Source of the DNA: Methanosarcinales archaeon
GTDB lineage: Archaea > Halobacteriota > Methanosarcinia > Methanosarcinales > Methanogasteraceae
Direction: 5' to 3'
Assembly (NCBI GenBank): GCA_003661105.1
Contig: QMVM01000009.1
Span: 1 to 18,229, forward strand
Length of the DNA stretch: 18,229 nucleotides
The notes under the pieces are model-generated. The model saw only the letters and a list, made by a program, of their open reading frames with translations, was not told the DNA's origin and made no database searches. Below, one piece after another: positions 1-6,295 of this stretch (positions are counted from its first letter, which is position 1; each line of letters starts with the position of its first letter). The position numbers were made by a program, and so were the translations under genes.

Positions 1-48
1 AAAACTACCCAGAAAACTACCCAGAAAACTACCCAGAAAACTACCCAG
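1..48 (+). repeat. 12-bp tandem repeat, four exact copies
   Basis: The unit aaaactacccag is repeated four times without a mismatch, and a fifth copy begins (aaaa) at 49. It is in frame and encodes KTTQ units in the linker before the winged helix. The array may extend upstream of the window. Exact identity at the nucleotide level suggests recent slippage expansion rather than selection on the protein alone. Confidence 0.9.
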
Positions 49-228
49 AAAATTTTAGGACTAATAAAAGAGAATCCAGGCATAACGAGAAAAGAATTAG
101 CATCTATTATTGGTATATCTGAAGATGGCATAAAGTATCATCTTACTAATTTAAAGAATATGGGATTACTGGAAAGGATCGGTCCTGATAAAGGTGTTTA
201 CTGGAGGATTGTTGGCGATGACGAGTGA
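1..228 (+). CDS. C-terminal end of an ATP-binding, winged-helix regulator-like protein (5' end outside window)
   Basis: The frame is open from base 1 and ends at TGA 226-228. The 75 visible residues begin with four KTTQ units and continue as a winged-helix domain: ENPGITRKELASIIGIS, then EDGIKYHLTNLKNMGLLERIGPDKG. This tail is typical of the C terminus of archaeal and bacterial AlbA_2/AAA_4 (Schlafen-like) putative transcriptional regulators, where a TTQK-rich linker precedes a DNA-binding winged helix. The catalytic or ATP-binding parts lie outside the window, so only the DNA-binding end can be called. It overlaps the next gene by 11 bases and is probably co-transcribed with the restriction island downstream. 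Such proteins are often found with restriction and toxin-antitoxin genes. Confidence is good for the winged helix and moderate for the family. Confidence 0.75.
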   Translation, partial: KTTQKTTQKTTQKTTQKILGLIKENPGITRKELASIIGISEDGIKYHLTNLKNMGLLERIGPDKGVYWRIVGDDE

Positions 229-568
229 ATTGAGGCAGGAGGGATTTAATAGGGTGGAACCGAGGTTTTTGCCAGAGGAGTGGGAGGTGGTGAGGTTTAT
301 AAAGGCTCTGAAGAGCTATAAGGATTATTTGAGGCAGAAATACAATGTCCGGGATATGGGCATCTTTAGGTCTTATGCGAAGAATGAGCAGAAGAGGGGG
401 AGCGATCTCGACATCCTTGTGGAGTTTTATGAGCCCGTTGGTCTGGGATATTTTGAACTGAAAGATTTTTTGGAGGATGTGTTGAAAATAAATGTGGATT
501 TGGTAACAAAAATGGGAATAAAGCCCCAATTAAAAGATAAAATTTTGAAGGAGGTTATATATTTATGA
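218..568 (+). CDS. MNT-type nucleotidyltransferase (antitoxin-like) with an HsdS-like N-terminal leader
   Basis: A 116-aa protein. I prefer ATG 218 over GTG 194 because GGAGG (203-207) lies 10 nt upstream. Residues about 30-116 match minimal nucleotidyltransferases (MntA/COG1669): MGIFRSYAKNEQKRGSDLD carries Ser52 and the metal ligands Asp63 and Asp65, and NVDLVT gives the third Asp94. The usual Gly of the GS motif is Arg51. In known MNT/HEPN pairs the MNT adds AMP to the HEPN RNase and silences it. The HEPN gene follows with an ATGA overlap, which supports that role. Residues 18-27 (LPEEWEVVRF) match the start of each HsdS half encoded downstream and are not part of a usual MNT. The gene therefore looks like a fusion or a recombination product. 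Whether Arg51 allows catalysis is unknown. Confidence 0.85.
   Translation: MTSELRQEGFNRVEPRFLPEEWEVVRFIKALKSYKDYLRQKYNVRDMGIFRSYAKNEQKRGSDLDILVEFYEPVGLGYFELKDFLEDVLKINVDLVTKMGIKPQLKDKILKEVIYL
269..297 (+). repeat. HsdS-leader direct repeat, copy A (inside the MNT gene)
   Basis: A 29-base segment that differs from the copy at 1889-1917 at four positions and from the copy at 1250-1278 at five, by hand alignment. The 16-mer gtgggaggtggtgagg (280-295) is identical to 1900-1915. It encodes LPEEWEVVRF. Confidence 0.8.
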
Positions 569-1209
569 AAGAGGGATTTAGAGGTACGAAAGTCCCACAT
601 ATCCGCGAGACATTGGACGAGATGAACTTTTTACTTAAAAAAAAATACGGATGCAGATTAATTGAAATTGTACAAAACCCTATGGAGATTGAAAAGTATA
701 AACAAGGTTTATTCGACCAATGGATAAGTATTCTGAGGAGTTACAGAGAAATATCTGAAAAAGATGACCGCAGATTATCCGAAATTCCTTCGGAGTATAT
801 TCTTTTGGGGGCTCTTGCTGAAGGATTGGTGAAAATCGTTTTATTTTTTGACAAGCCTTATGACTATTTAATTATTGAAGAAAGGGGTCGAACGTTGGGG
901 AATTTAAGAGATAAATTAATAAAGATGATTAGAGCGCAGAAAAAAGAACCAGACGAAAAGAAAGTTAAAGAACTTGGCAACTCGTTGGAACTTATCACTA
1001 AATTAAGAAACAATTTTATCCATTTTTCATTTTATTTCCACGATGATTACAGATTCAGGTGGATATTTTTTCAAGTGATTGCATATTTACTTGATAAATT
1101 CTCATTGTGGGGATGTTTTGATAGCTCTGATGCGGATTTCATCAAAAAAGTAGCGTTGGACAAACCAACCGGAATTAAACTGCTGGAAGTGGATTTATAT
1201 GAGCAATAA
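565..1209 (+). CDS. HEPN-domain protein, probable RNase toxin partner of the upstream MNT
   Basis: A 214-aa, Lys/Arg-rich, mostly helical protein. Its start overlaps the MNT stop (ATGA at 565-568) and has a strong Shine-Dalgarno, aaggagg (548-554). The sequence KLRNNFIHFSF contains R148-N-x3-H153, the Rx4-6H signature of HEPN RNases. The only other support is the gene order, MNT followed by HEPN, which is the standard toxin-antitoxin layout. The protein is longer than typical HEPN toxins (about 110-150 aa); the extra N-terminal 70 residues are unrecognised. The likely target is cellular or phage RNA, with silencing by the MNT. The end overlaps the start of hsdS by 11 bases, so the pair is embedded in the restriction operon. 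It is AT-richer than its neighbours, which is consistent with transfer. The HEPN call rests on one motif and context. Confidence 0.7.
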   Translation: MKEGFRGTKVPHIRETLDEMNFLLKKKYGCRLIEIVQNPMEIEKYKQGLFDQWISILRSYREISEKDDRRLSEIPSEYILLGALAEGLVKIVLFFDKPYDYLIIEERGRTLGNLRDKLIKMIRAQKKEPDEKKVKELGNSLELITKLRNNFIHFSFYFHDDYRFRWIFFQVIAYLLDKFSLWGCFDSSDADFIKKVALDKPTGIKLLEVDLYEQ

Positions 1210-2500
1210 TGAAATTTCGGAAAGCTTCAATATGACTAAACTCGGACTTTTGCCGGATGGGTGGGAGGTGGTGAAGCTGGGCGATGTGACTGAGAAAACA
1301 AAACAAAAAGACCCAAGAAAAACTCCCGAATGGAGATTCAAATACGTTGATGTATCGAGCATTAGCAGAGATGCCCTAAAAATAGCAGAGTGTAAATTAT
1401 GTCACGGTAAAGATGCTCCAAGCAGAGCAAAAAAATTAGTTAAAAGGAATGATGTAATTTTTGCAACAGTCAGACCCACTTTAAAGAGATTGACATTGAT
1501 TGATGAAGAATTCGATGGAGAAATATGTTCAACAGCCTTCTGTATCTTGAGAGCAACAGAACATATTTTAAATCCGCTATATCTCTTCTATGCAGTACAA
1601 AGAGATGTATTTATAGATGAATTTGAAAAAGTCCAGAGAGGAGCAAGCTATCCTGCAATTACTGATTCAGATGTAAAGAATCAAAGCATACCTCTCCCCC
1701 CACTCCCCGAACAGCATCGCATCGCCGCCGTCCTCTCCGCGGTGCAGGATGCGAAGGAGAAGTCCGGGGCGGTAATTGTGGCGGCGAAGTCGCTCAAGAA
1801 ATCTCTGATGCGCCACCTGTTCACATATGGTCCAGTGCCAGCAGGGGCGGCGGAGAGCGTGCCACTTGTGGGGACCGAGATCGGGCTGGTGCCGGAGGGG
1901 TGGGAGGTGGTGAGGCTGGGGGAATATACTAAAGTGAGATATGGTTTAGGACAACCCCCAAAGTTAGCAGACGACGGCGTTCCCATGATCCGAGCTACGA
2001 ACATAAAGAGAGGTAAAATAACACCAGATGGGTTGATTAGAATAAAACATGATGCAATCCCCCTCTCTCGTGACCCTTTTCTAAAAGAAGAGGGTATAAT
2101 TGTTGTTCGAAGTGGCGCGTATACCGGTGACTTGGCCATGATCACCAAAAGATGGGATGGCTCAATTGCCGGTTACGATTTAATTGTTTCGCCGTTGGCC
2201 ACATTTAACCCGTCCTACTTATCTGAATATTTACTTTATGATGTTCCGCAATCATATTTCGCAAGCCAAAAAGCCAGATCAGCTCAACCTCATCTAAACG
2301 CTCGTGAGCTTTCTAACACGATTGTTCCACTTCCATCATATCTTGTACAGCAAAAAATCGCCTCCATCCACTCTACCGTAGACAAAAAGATCGAAACAGA
2401 AGAGAACAAGAAGAAAGCCCTCGATGAACTCTTCAAATCCCTTCTTCACAACCTCATGACCGCGAAGATCAGGGTAAATCACTTGGAAGTGGTTCAGTGA
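1199..2500 (+). CDS. hsdS: Type I restriction-modification specificity subunit HsdS
   Basis: A full-length, 433-aa two-half HsdS, the DNA-recognition subunit that assembles with HsdM (methylation) and HsdR (cleavage). Each half starts with the conserved entry to a target-recognition domain: LLPDGWEVVKLGDV (about residues 17-30) and LVPEGWEVVRLGEY (about 230-243). The first domain ends in PLPPLPEQHRIAAVLSAV, followed by the long central helix. The second ends in PLPSYLVQQKIASI with the distal helix KKALDELFKSLLHNLM. The conserved helix and junction DNA (about 1685-1920) is GC-rich while the recognition domains are AT-rich, which is typical of exchanged recognition domains. The start at 1199 overlaps the HEPN gene. 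No hsdM is present in the window; it is presumably upstream. The sequence recognised cannot be predicted. Confidence 0.95.
   Translation: MSNNEISESFNMTKLGLLPDGWEVVKLGDVTEKTKQKDPRKTPEWRFKYVDVSSISRDALKIAECKLCHGKDAPSRAKKLVKRNDVIFATVRPTLKRLTLIDEEFDGEICSTAFCILRATEHILNPLYLFYAVQRDVFIDEFEKVQRGASYPAITDSDVKNQSIPLPPLPEQHRIAAVLSAVQDAKEKSGAVIVAAKSLKKSLMRHLFTYGPVPAGAAESVPLVGTEIGLVPEGWEVVRLGEYTKVRYGLGQPPKLADDGVPMIRATNIKRGKITPDGLIRIKHDAIPLSRDPFLKEEGIIVVRSGAYTGDLAMITKRWDGSIAGYDLIVSPLATFNPSYLSEYLLYDVPQSYFASQKARSAQPHLNARELSNTIVPLPSYLVQQKIASIHSTVDKKIETEENKKKALDELFKSLLHNLMTAKIRVNHLEVVQ
1250..1278 (+). repeat. HsdS-leader direct repeat, copy B
   Basis: Entry to target-recognition domain 1 of HsdS (LPDGWEVVKL). 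Direct repeat of 269-297 and 1889-1917. Such repeats are possible sites for recombination that swaps recognition domains. Confidence 0.8.
1889..1917 (+). repeat. HsdS-leader direct repeat, copy C
   Basis: Entry to target-recognition domain 2 of HsdS (VPEGWEVVRL). Shares an exact 16-mer with copy A in the MNT gene 1.6 kb upstream. Confidence 0.8.
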
Positions 2501-2946
2501 ATAAATACATAGCGAAAGCCAATACGAATGAATGTTTAACTTTAGAAGATTCGGGGGGTATTTTTGTGGATTTAATTACAGTAAAAACAAAAAGTGAAAC
2601 AAAAAAGAAGATGATTGAAGAAATACGATCGAGTCAAGGATCATGGATGGAAAAATTTCCATATCTCCATGATAATAACAAAAAAATAGATCTAGCGATA
2701 GTTGTTTACAGACGAGTGCGCTATTTGAAACGTCAAGACTTAGATAACATTGCAAAAGTTGTTTTAGATGCTTTGAAAGGCTACTTGTTTGAAGATGACT
2801 CCCAGATCGTAAGGTTGTTGCTTGTAAAAAAAGAAGCGGAACCGTTAGCAGGACATGATACGGATTCTTTAGTCATATCCTTTAGGATTCATGACCCAGA
2901 AAGAGATATGATTTTAATAAATAAAAAAAATAATGTGATGTGGTAA
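2497..2946 (+). CDS. RusA-like Holliday junction resolvase family protein
   Basis: A 149-aa protein beginning at GTG 2497, whose GTGA overlaps the hsdS stop. The core KRQDLDNIAKVVLDALKG, then LFEDDSQIVRL and KKEAE, matches the RusA signature: Asp81, Asp83, Asn84, Asp91 and the acidic EDD at 99-101. RusA proteins are small dimeric, metal-dependent nucleases that cut four-way DNA junctions. They are mostly found in phages and mobile elements. Here it sits between hsdS and a MNT pair, translationally coupled to hsdS, so it may process DNA or help recombination in the island. The first 60 residues diverge from the family. Strongly AT-rich, like imported DNA. The family is likely from the motif; the biological role is inferred. 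Confidence 0.8.
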   Translation: MNKYIAKANTNECLTLEDSGGIFVDLITVKTKSETKKKMIEEIRSSQGSWMEKFPYLHDNNKKIDLAIVVYRRVRYLKRQDLDNIAKVVLDALKGYLFEDDSQIVRLLLVKKEAEPLAGHDTDSLVISFRIHDPERDMILINKKNNVMW

Positions 2947-2986
2947 ATCATCCGGAGGCGATATCATAAAACAGATAGCACACCCA

Positions 2987-3301
2987 ATGCCCTTGTCCGC
3001 GGACGAGATACTCGCAGATGCCGCAAATATAATAGCAAGACACCTCCCCGATGCACGGATATTCCTTTTCGGCTCAAGAGCAAAAGGTGATGCCACAAAG
3101 ACCTCTGATTTTGATATAGCAGTCGATGCAGGATCGAAAATATCGCTTGGTGTGCTAGCAAGGATAAAAGACGAGATCGATGAACTGCGCACTCTCAAAA
3201 GCATAGACCTAATCGATTTGAATCGGGTGAATCCAAAGTTTGAAACAATTATACGCAAAAGCGGGGTGAATATCTATGATCGAGGCAACCGTACAGCTTG
3301 A
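2987..3301 (+). CDS. MNT-type nucleotidyltransferase (HI0073-like)
   Basis: A 104-aa minimal nucleotidyltransferase with a complete active site: IFLFGSRAKGD (Gly29, Ser30), TSDFDIAVD (Asp41, Asp43) and the third acidic residue in SIDLIDL (Asp74). It pairs with the next gene, which encodes the substrate-binding-type partner and overlaps it by 26 bases. This is the classic HI0073/HI0074 arrangement. The start is uncertain. ATG 2987 has no ribosome site close by, while GGAGG (2954-2958) is spaced 7 nt from an in-frame ATA at 2966 that would add IKQIAHP. Either the gene uses a weak start at 2987 or an ATA start, possibly a mutated ATG. It is the one MNT of the three here with an unaltered GS...DxD motif. 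Confidence 0.9.
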   Translation: MPLSADEILADAANIIARHLPDARIFLFGSRAKGDATKTSDFDIAVDAGSKISLGVLARIKDEIDELRTLKSIDLIDLNRVNPKFETIIRKSGVNIYDRGNRTA

Positions 3302-3665
3302 AAATTTCGAGAACGCAACAAAAAGGCTCAAAGCCGCTCTGGAGTATGACCCGCTGGAATTAGACATTGTAATGGATGCCACCATCCAGAGGTTTGAGTT
3401 TACCTTTGAGACGGCTTGGAAATCCGTGAAGATGGCTGCAAAGGTAGTTGGCTATGACTGCAAATCTCCGAAGGGATGCCTGAAACTGGCATACAGGATG
3501 GGATGGATCAAAGACGAGGAAAGATGGCTGGAACTTCTCGAAGCGAGAAACCTGACATCACATACTTACGATCAGGAGACTGCTATGGATGTGTACGAAA
3601 CAGTAAAAGAGAACTTTCAAGTATTCGGGAGTCTATTAAGAGAGTTGAGAGAAGAGGTCGATTGA
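3276..3665 (+). CDS. Nucleotidyltransferase substrate-binding protein (HI0074 family, HEPN-like fold)
   Basis: A 129-aa all-helical protein. The sequence LENFENATKRLKAALEYD, then TIQRFEFTFETAWKSVKMAA, then LEARNLTSHTYDQETA is the typical pattern of the HI0074/NTSB family, which forms a heterodimer with small nucleotidyltransferases. ARNLTSHTYD is the RNxxxH-like motif shared with HEPN domains: R, N, then H four residues after the N. Proteins of this family act as toxin or substrate partner of the MNT. It overlaps the MNT by 26 bases, so the two are coupled in translation and probably act as a second toxin-antitoxin-like module inside the restriction operon. Confidence 0.9.
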   Translation: MIEATVQLENFENATKRLKAALEYDPLELDIVMDATIQRFEFTFETAWKSVKMAAKVVGYDCKSPKGCLKLAYRMGWIKDEERWLELLEARNLTSHTYDQETAMDVYETVKENFQVFGSLLRELREEVD

Positions 3666-3693
3666 GGGCAAAGGTCACCCGAGAGGACGCGGA

Positions 3694-3984
3694 ATGTATG
3701 TGATTGAAACCTTAAGAGTGCATGAAGAGGAGATAAAAGAGAGGTATAGCGTCAGGAGGACAGGCGTTTTCAGATCTTATGTCAGAGGTGAGCAGAAAGC
3801 GACAGGTGGTATCAACGTTCTTGTGGAGTTTGAGAAGCCCACCTTCGACAACTTCATGGATATGGCATTCTATCCGGAAGAACTTTTTGGGAGAAGGGCA
3901 AATCTATTGACTCCCGAAGGCGTTAAAGGAATACGGATTAAAGAAATCACAAAAGAAATTATGGGGGGTGTGGTCTATGCATAA
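3694..3984 (+). CDS. Degenerate MNT-type nucleotidyltransferase, active site lost
   Basis: A 96-aa protein with clear overall similarity to MntA-type nucleotidyltransferases: VRRTGVFRSYVRGEQKATGG, then NVLVEFEKPTFDNFMDMAFY, EELFGRRANLLTPEGVK and ITKEIMGGVVYA. The catalytic positions are changed: the GS motif is RS, the expected DxD reads GIN, and the third Asp in the usual VDLVTP is Asn (ANLLTP). It is therefore very probably inactive as an AMP-transferase, yet the frame is intact. It could still bind a HEPN partner, or it is an early pseudogene. No partner gene of its own follows; its stop overlaps the start of hsdR. The start at ATG 3694 has only a weak ribosome site. Confidence 0.85.
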   Translation: MYVIETLRVHEEEIKERYSVRRTGVFRSYVRGEQKATGGINVLVEFEKPTFDNFMDMAFYPEELFGRRANLLTPEGVKGIRIKEITKEIMGGVVYA

Positions 3985-5167
3985 TACTCTTGGGGGCGAG
4001 AGGTTTTCCGTCCAGAAACCACTGATCGGTTATATCGAAGTGCCTTCCGCCGAATATAAAACATCCGATGGCAAGAAGGCGTTTCTCGATCTTGGCTGGG
4101 AATATATCAGTCCTGACGAGGCGTTGAGACTCCGGGTCGGGAAAACAGGTTTCGTATTCAGAGAATTATTCATAAACCAGATGCAGAAACTCAATCCGGG
4201 ATTTATGGATCATCTTCTGGCAGAAGAGTTGATCAAGGGACTTGAGAGAATCCCTCCAAGTATAGAAGGCAATCTGGTTGCATGGGAGTACCTCAAAGGT
4301 CTTAAAACGGTATTCGTCCCGAATGAGAAGAGAGAGCGAAATGTGAAATTCATCGACACCGAGAATATCGAGAGGAACACATTCCAGGTAACCGATGAGT
4401 TCACGTTCACGAATGGCAGTAAGACCATCAGACCAGACATCGTTTTTCTGATAAACGGCGTACCTGTACTATTTGCGGAGACAAAAGCAGCGTACAAGGT
4501 TGAAGGAATTTCCGATGCTCTGGATCAGATAAGAAGATATCACAAGGAATGCCCTGAGCTTCTCGCGATTTTACAGGTCTATGCTCTGACCAACATCATC
4601 CGGTATTACTACAGCGGCACATGGAACACATCGAGAAAACTGCTCTTCAACTGGAAAGAGGAGGTTAAAGAAGATTTTGAGACGCTCGTCAAGGAGTTTT
4701 TTGACAGAAAGAGAATTGACAGGCTTATTACCGATTTTATACTCTTTACAAGGCAGGATGATGAACTTAAGAAGGTGGTGCTCAGACCGCACCAGATGAG
4801 GGCAGTGGATAAACTGATCGAGAGAATGGAGGATAAAGAGAAGAGACGGGGCTTGATCTGGCATACACAGGGCTCCGGAAAGACATACACAATGATCGTA
4901 ACCGCTCAGAAGATCATTGAGAACCCGCTCTTTGAAAATCCGACTGTTATCATGCTTGTGGACAGAAACGAACTTGAGAGCCGGTTGTACAACAATCTTA
5001 CTGCTGTCTTAGATGAAACTAATGAGGTGCGATCCGGAACGATCTTGCACGAACTCCTACATCTCAAGTACTCTAATCATGGAAGACTGTTTAATATATT
5101 ATTAAATATCTATTCAACAAGAAAATCCGAAGAATATGTGAGCGATCCGGATACCGCTGCAGAATGA
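3977..5167 (+). CDS. hsdR: Truncated type I restriction endonuclease subunit HsdR (N-terminal nuclease and first motor motifs only)
   Basis: 396 aa from ATG 3977, chosen over GTG 3968 because the GGGGGG run (3963-3968) is well spaced upstream. HsdR normally has about 900-1100 residues. Counting from GTG 3968, present are the PD-ExK nuclease (RPDIVFLINGVPVLFAETKAA: Asp157, Glu171, Lys173), a Q-like motif (VLRPHQMRAVDKL), Walker A (WHTQGSGKTYTM) and motif Ia (VDRNELESRLYNNL, 331-344). Motifs II-VI, the rest of the translocase and the C-terminal assembly domain are missing. Similarity fades after about residue 345-365, and the last 80 or so bases are AT-rich and look like the upstream region of priS. 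Without a motor it should not translocate or cleave as type I enzymes do. Probably a remnant created by a deletion or island-edge junction. Confidence 0.9.
   Translation: MHNTLGGERFSVQKPLIGYIEVPSAEYKTSDGKKAFLDLGWEYISPDEALRLRVGKTGFVFRELFINQMQKLNPGFMDHLLAEELIKGLERIPPSIEGNLVAWEYLKGLKTVFVPNEKRERNVKFIDTENIERNTFQVTDEFTFTNGSKTIRPDIVFLINGVPVLFAETKAAYKVEGISDALDQIRRYHKECPELLAILQVYALTNIIRYYYSGTWNTSRKLLFNWKEEVKEDFETLVKEFFDRKRIDRLITDFILFTRQDDELKKVVLRPHQMRAVDKLIERMEDKEKRRGLIWHTQGSGKTYTMIVTAQKIIENPLFENPTVIMLVDRNELESRLYNNLTAVLDETNEVRSGTILHELLHLKYSNHGRLFNILLNIYSTRKSEEYVSDPDTAAE
5088..5112 (+). promoter_or_regulatory. AT-rich probable priS promoter inside the hsdR tail
   Basis: tttaatatattattaaatat is a near-palindromic AT block in the last 80 bases of the truncated hsdR frame. 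A TATA box here would place transcription start about 50 nt before the priS ATG. It suggests that the chromosome proper starts here and that the hsdR frame merely reads into it. No transcript evidence. Confidence 0.4.
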
Positions 5168-5179
5168 AACATTGACGAA

Positions 5180-6295
5180 ATGAACGAACGCACAAAAAAC
5201 TTCCTGCGAGAGAGATTCAAGGAATATTACCTCGAGTACCCGATCCAGCTACCGCCCGGATTCGAGAGCAGGGAATGGGGCTTTGTGATGTTCGATGCGC
5301 TCCCGAAGATCGTGATGTACCGGCACAAATCGTTCCACTCGCGGCCGGAAACACTCGAATACCTGCGAAGCATGGCTCCAGCGCATGCATTCTCATCAGT
5401 TGCATATTACGAGCACCCTGGGGCGGGCACGATGGCAGATAAGCACTGGACCGGCGCAGACCTGATCTTCGATCTGGACGCAGACCACCTCCCGGATGCG
5501 CCGGAGTCATATTCTGCGATGCTTGCAAATGTCAAGGACGAGACACTGAAGCTTCTCGGTTTTCTAACCGATGACTTCGGGTTCTCAGAGGACTTGATCG
5601 ATATTGTATTCTCAGGAGGGCGCGGGTATCACATCCATGTGCGCGATCAGAGGGTGCGGGCGCTTGGGAGTGCCGAACGGCGGGAGATCGTGGATTATGT
5701 GAGCGGGGCTGGGCTTTCACTGAAACAGATTCCAAGCGAGGAAAGCGGCGGATGGGGGGCAAAGACCAATCGCTGGATTGTTAAATATCTACAGGGTTTG
5801 CGTGACCGAGATGATGCTCTGAAGATACTGCAGAAGTTCGATGGTATTGGAAAGGCGAGAGCAAAGGCACTGATCAACGCAGGGAATGATGCGAATATCA
5901 AACTGATCAGGAATGGCGACACCGGTTTTCTTAAGGATGTCCCGGAATCGTTCTGGAATGAGTTGAGATTGCAAGCAGTGCAGGAGATCGGCGCAAGCGT
6001 TGATGAGCCGGTAACAGGCGACATAAAGCGGTTGATCCGGCTTCCCACGTCCCTACACGGCGGTTCAAGCATGAGGGTCGTTCCACTGACGCTACAGACT
6101 ATCGAGATGTTCGATCCGTTAAACGACGCTGTTGTCTTCTCTGATAAGGAGATCTCGGTTGCGGCGGAAAGTCCGGCATCCTGCGATCTCCGTGGGAACC
6201 ACTTCGAGATCGAGGAGGGCGTGAGCACCGTTCCTGAGTATGCTGGTATACATCTGATGTGCCGGGGTGCTGTGGAGTACGCTGGAAGGGTGTGA
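5180..6295 (+). CDS. priS: DNA primase small (catalytic) subunit PriS
   Basis: A 371-aa archaeo-eukaryotic primase catalytic subunit, which makes RNA/DNA primers with PriL at replication forks. Visible family blocks: REWGFVMFDALPKIVMYRHKS near the N terminus, the metal-binding DLIFDLDADHLP (Asp98, Asp100), VFSGGRGYHIHV (145-154) which binds the nucleotide phosphates, and near the C terminus VTGDIKRLIRLPTSLHGGSS, which carries the conserved basic and His residues. Length is normal for the family. It starts 12 bases after the truncated hsdR. Base composition is richer in GC than the island upstream, and it ends a clear chromosomal boundary. It is convergent with the recQ-like gene. No PriL or GINS gene is adjacent. 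Confidence 0.95.
   Translation: MNERTKNFLRERFKEYYLEYPIQLPPGFESREWGFVMFDALPKIVMYRHKSFHSRPETLEYLRSMAPAHAFSSVAYYEHPGAGTMADKHWTGADLIFDLDADHLPDAPESYSAMLANVKDETLKLLGFLTDDFGFSEDLIDIVFSGGRGYHIHVRDQRVRALGSAERREIVDYVSGAGLSLKQIPSEESGGWGAKTNRWIVKYLQGLRDRDDALKILQKFDGIGKARAKALINAGNDANIKLIRNGDTGFLKDVPESFWNELRLQAVQEIGASVDEPVTGDIKRLIRLPTSLHGGSSMRVVPLTLQTIEMFDPLNDAVVFSDKEISVAAESPASCDLRGNHFEIEEGVSTVPEYAGIHLMCRGAVEYAGRV

Noticed and set aside
1..60. Tandem repeat as a CRISPR array
   Set aside because: The units are 12 bases, directly adjacent without spacers, and in frame within a coding region.
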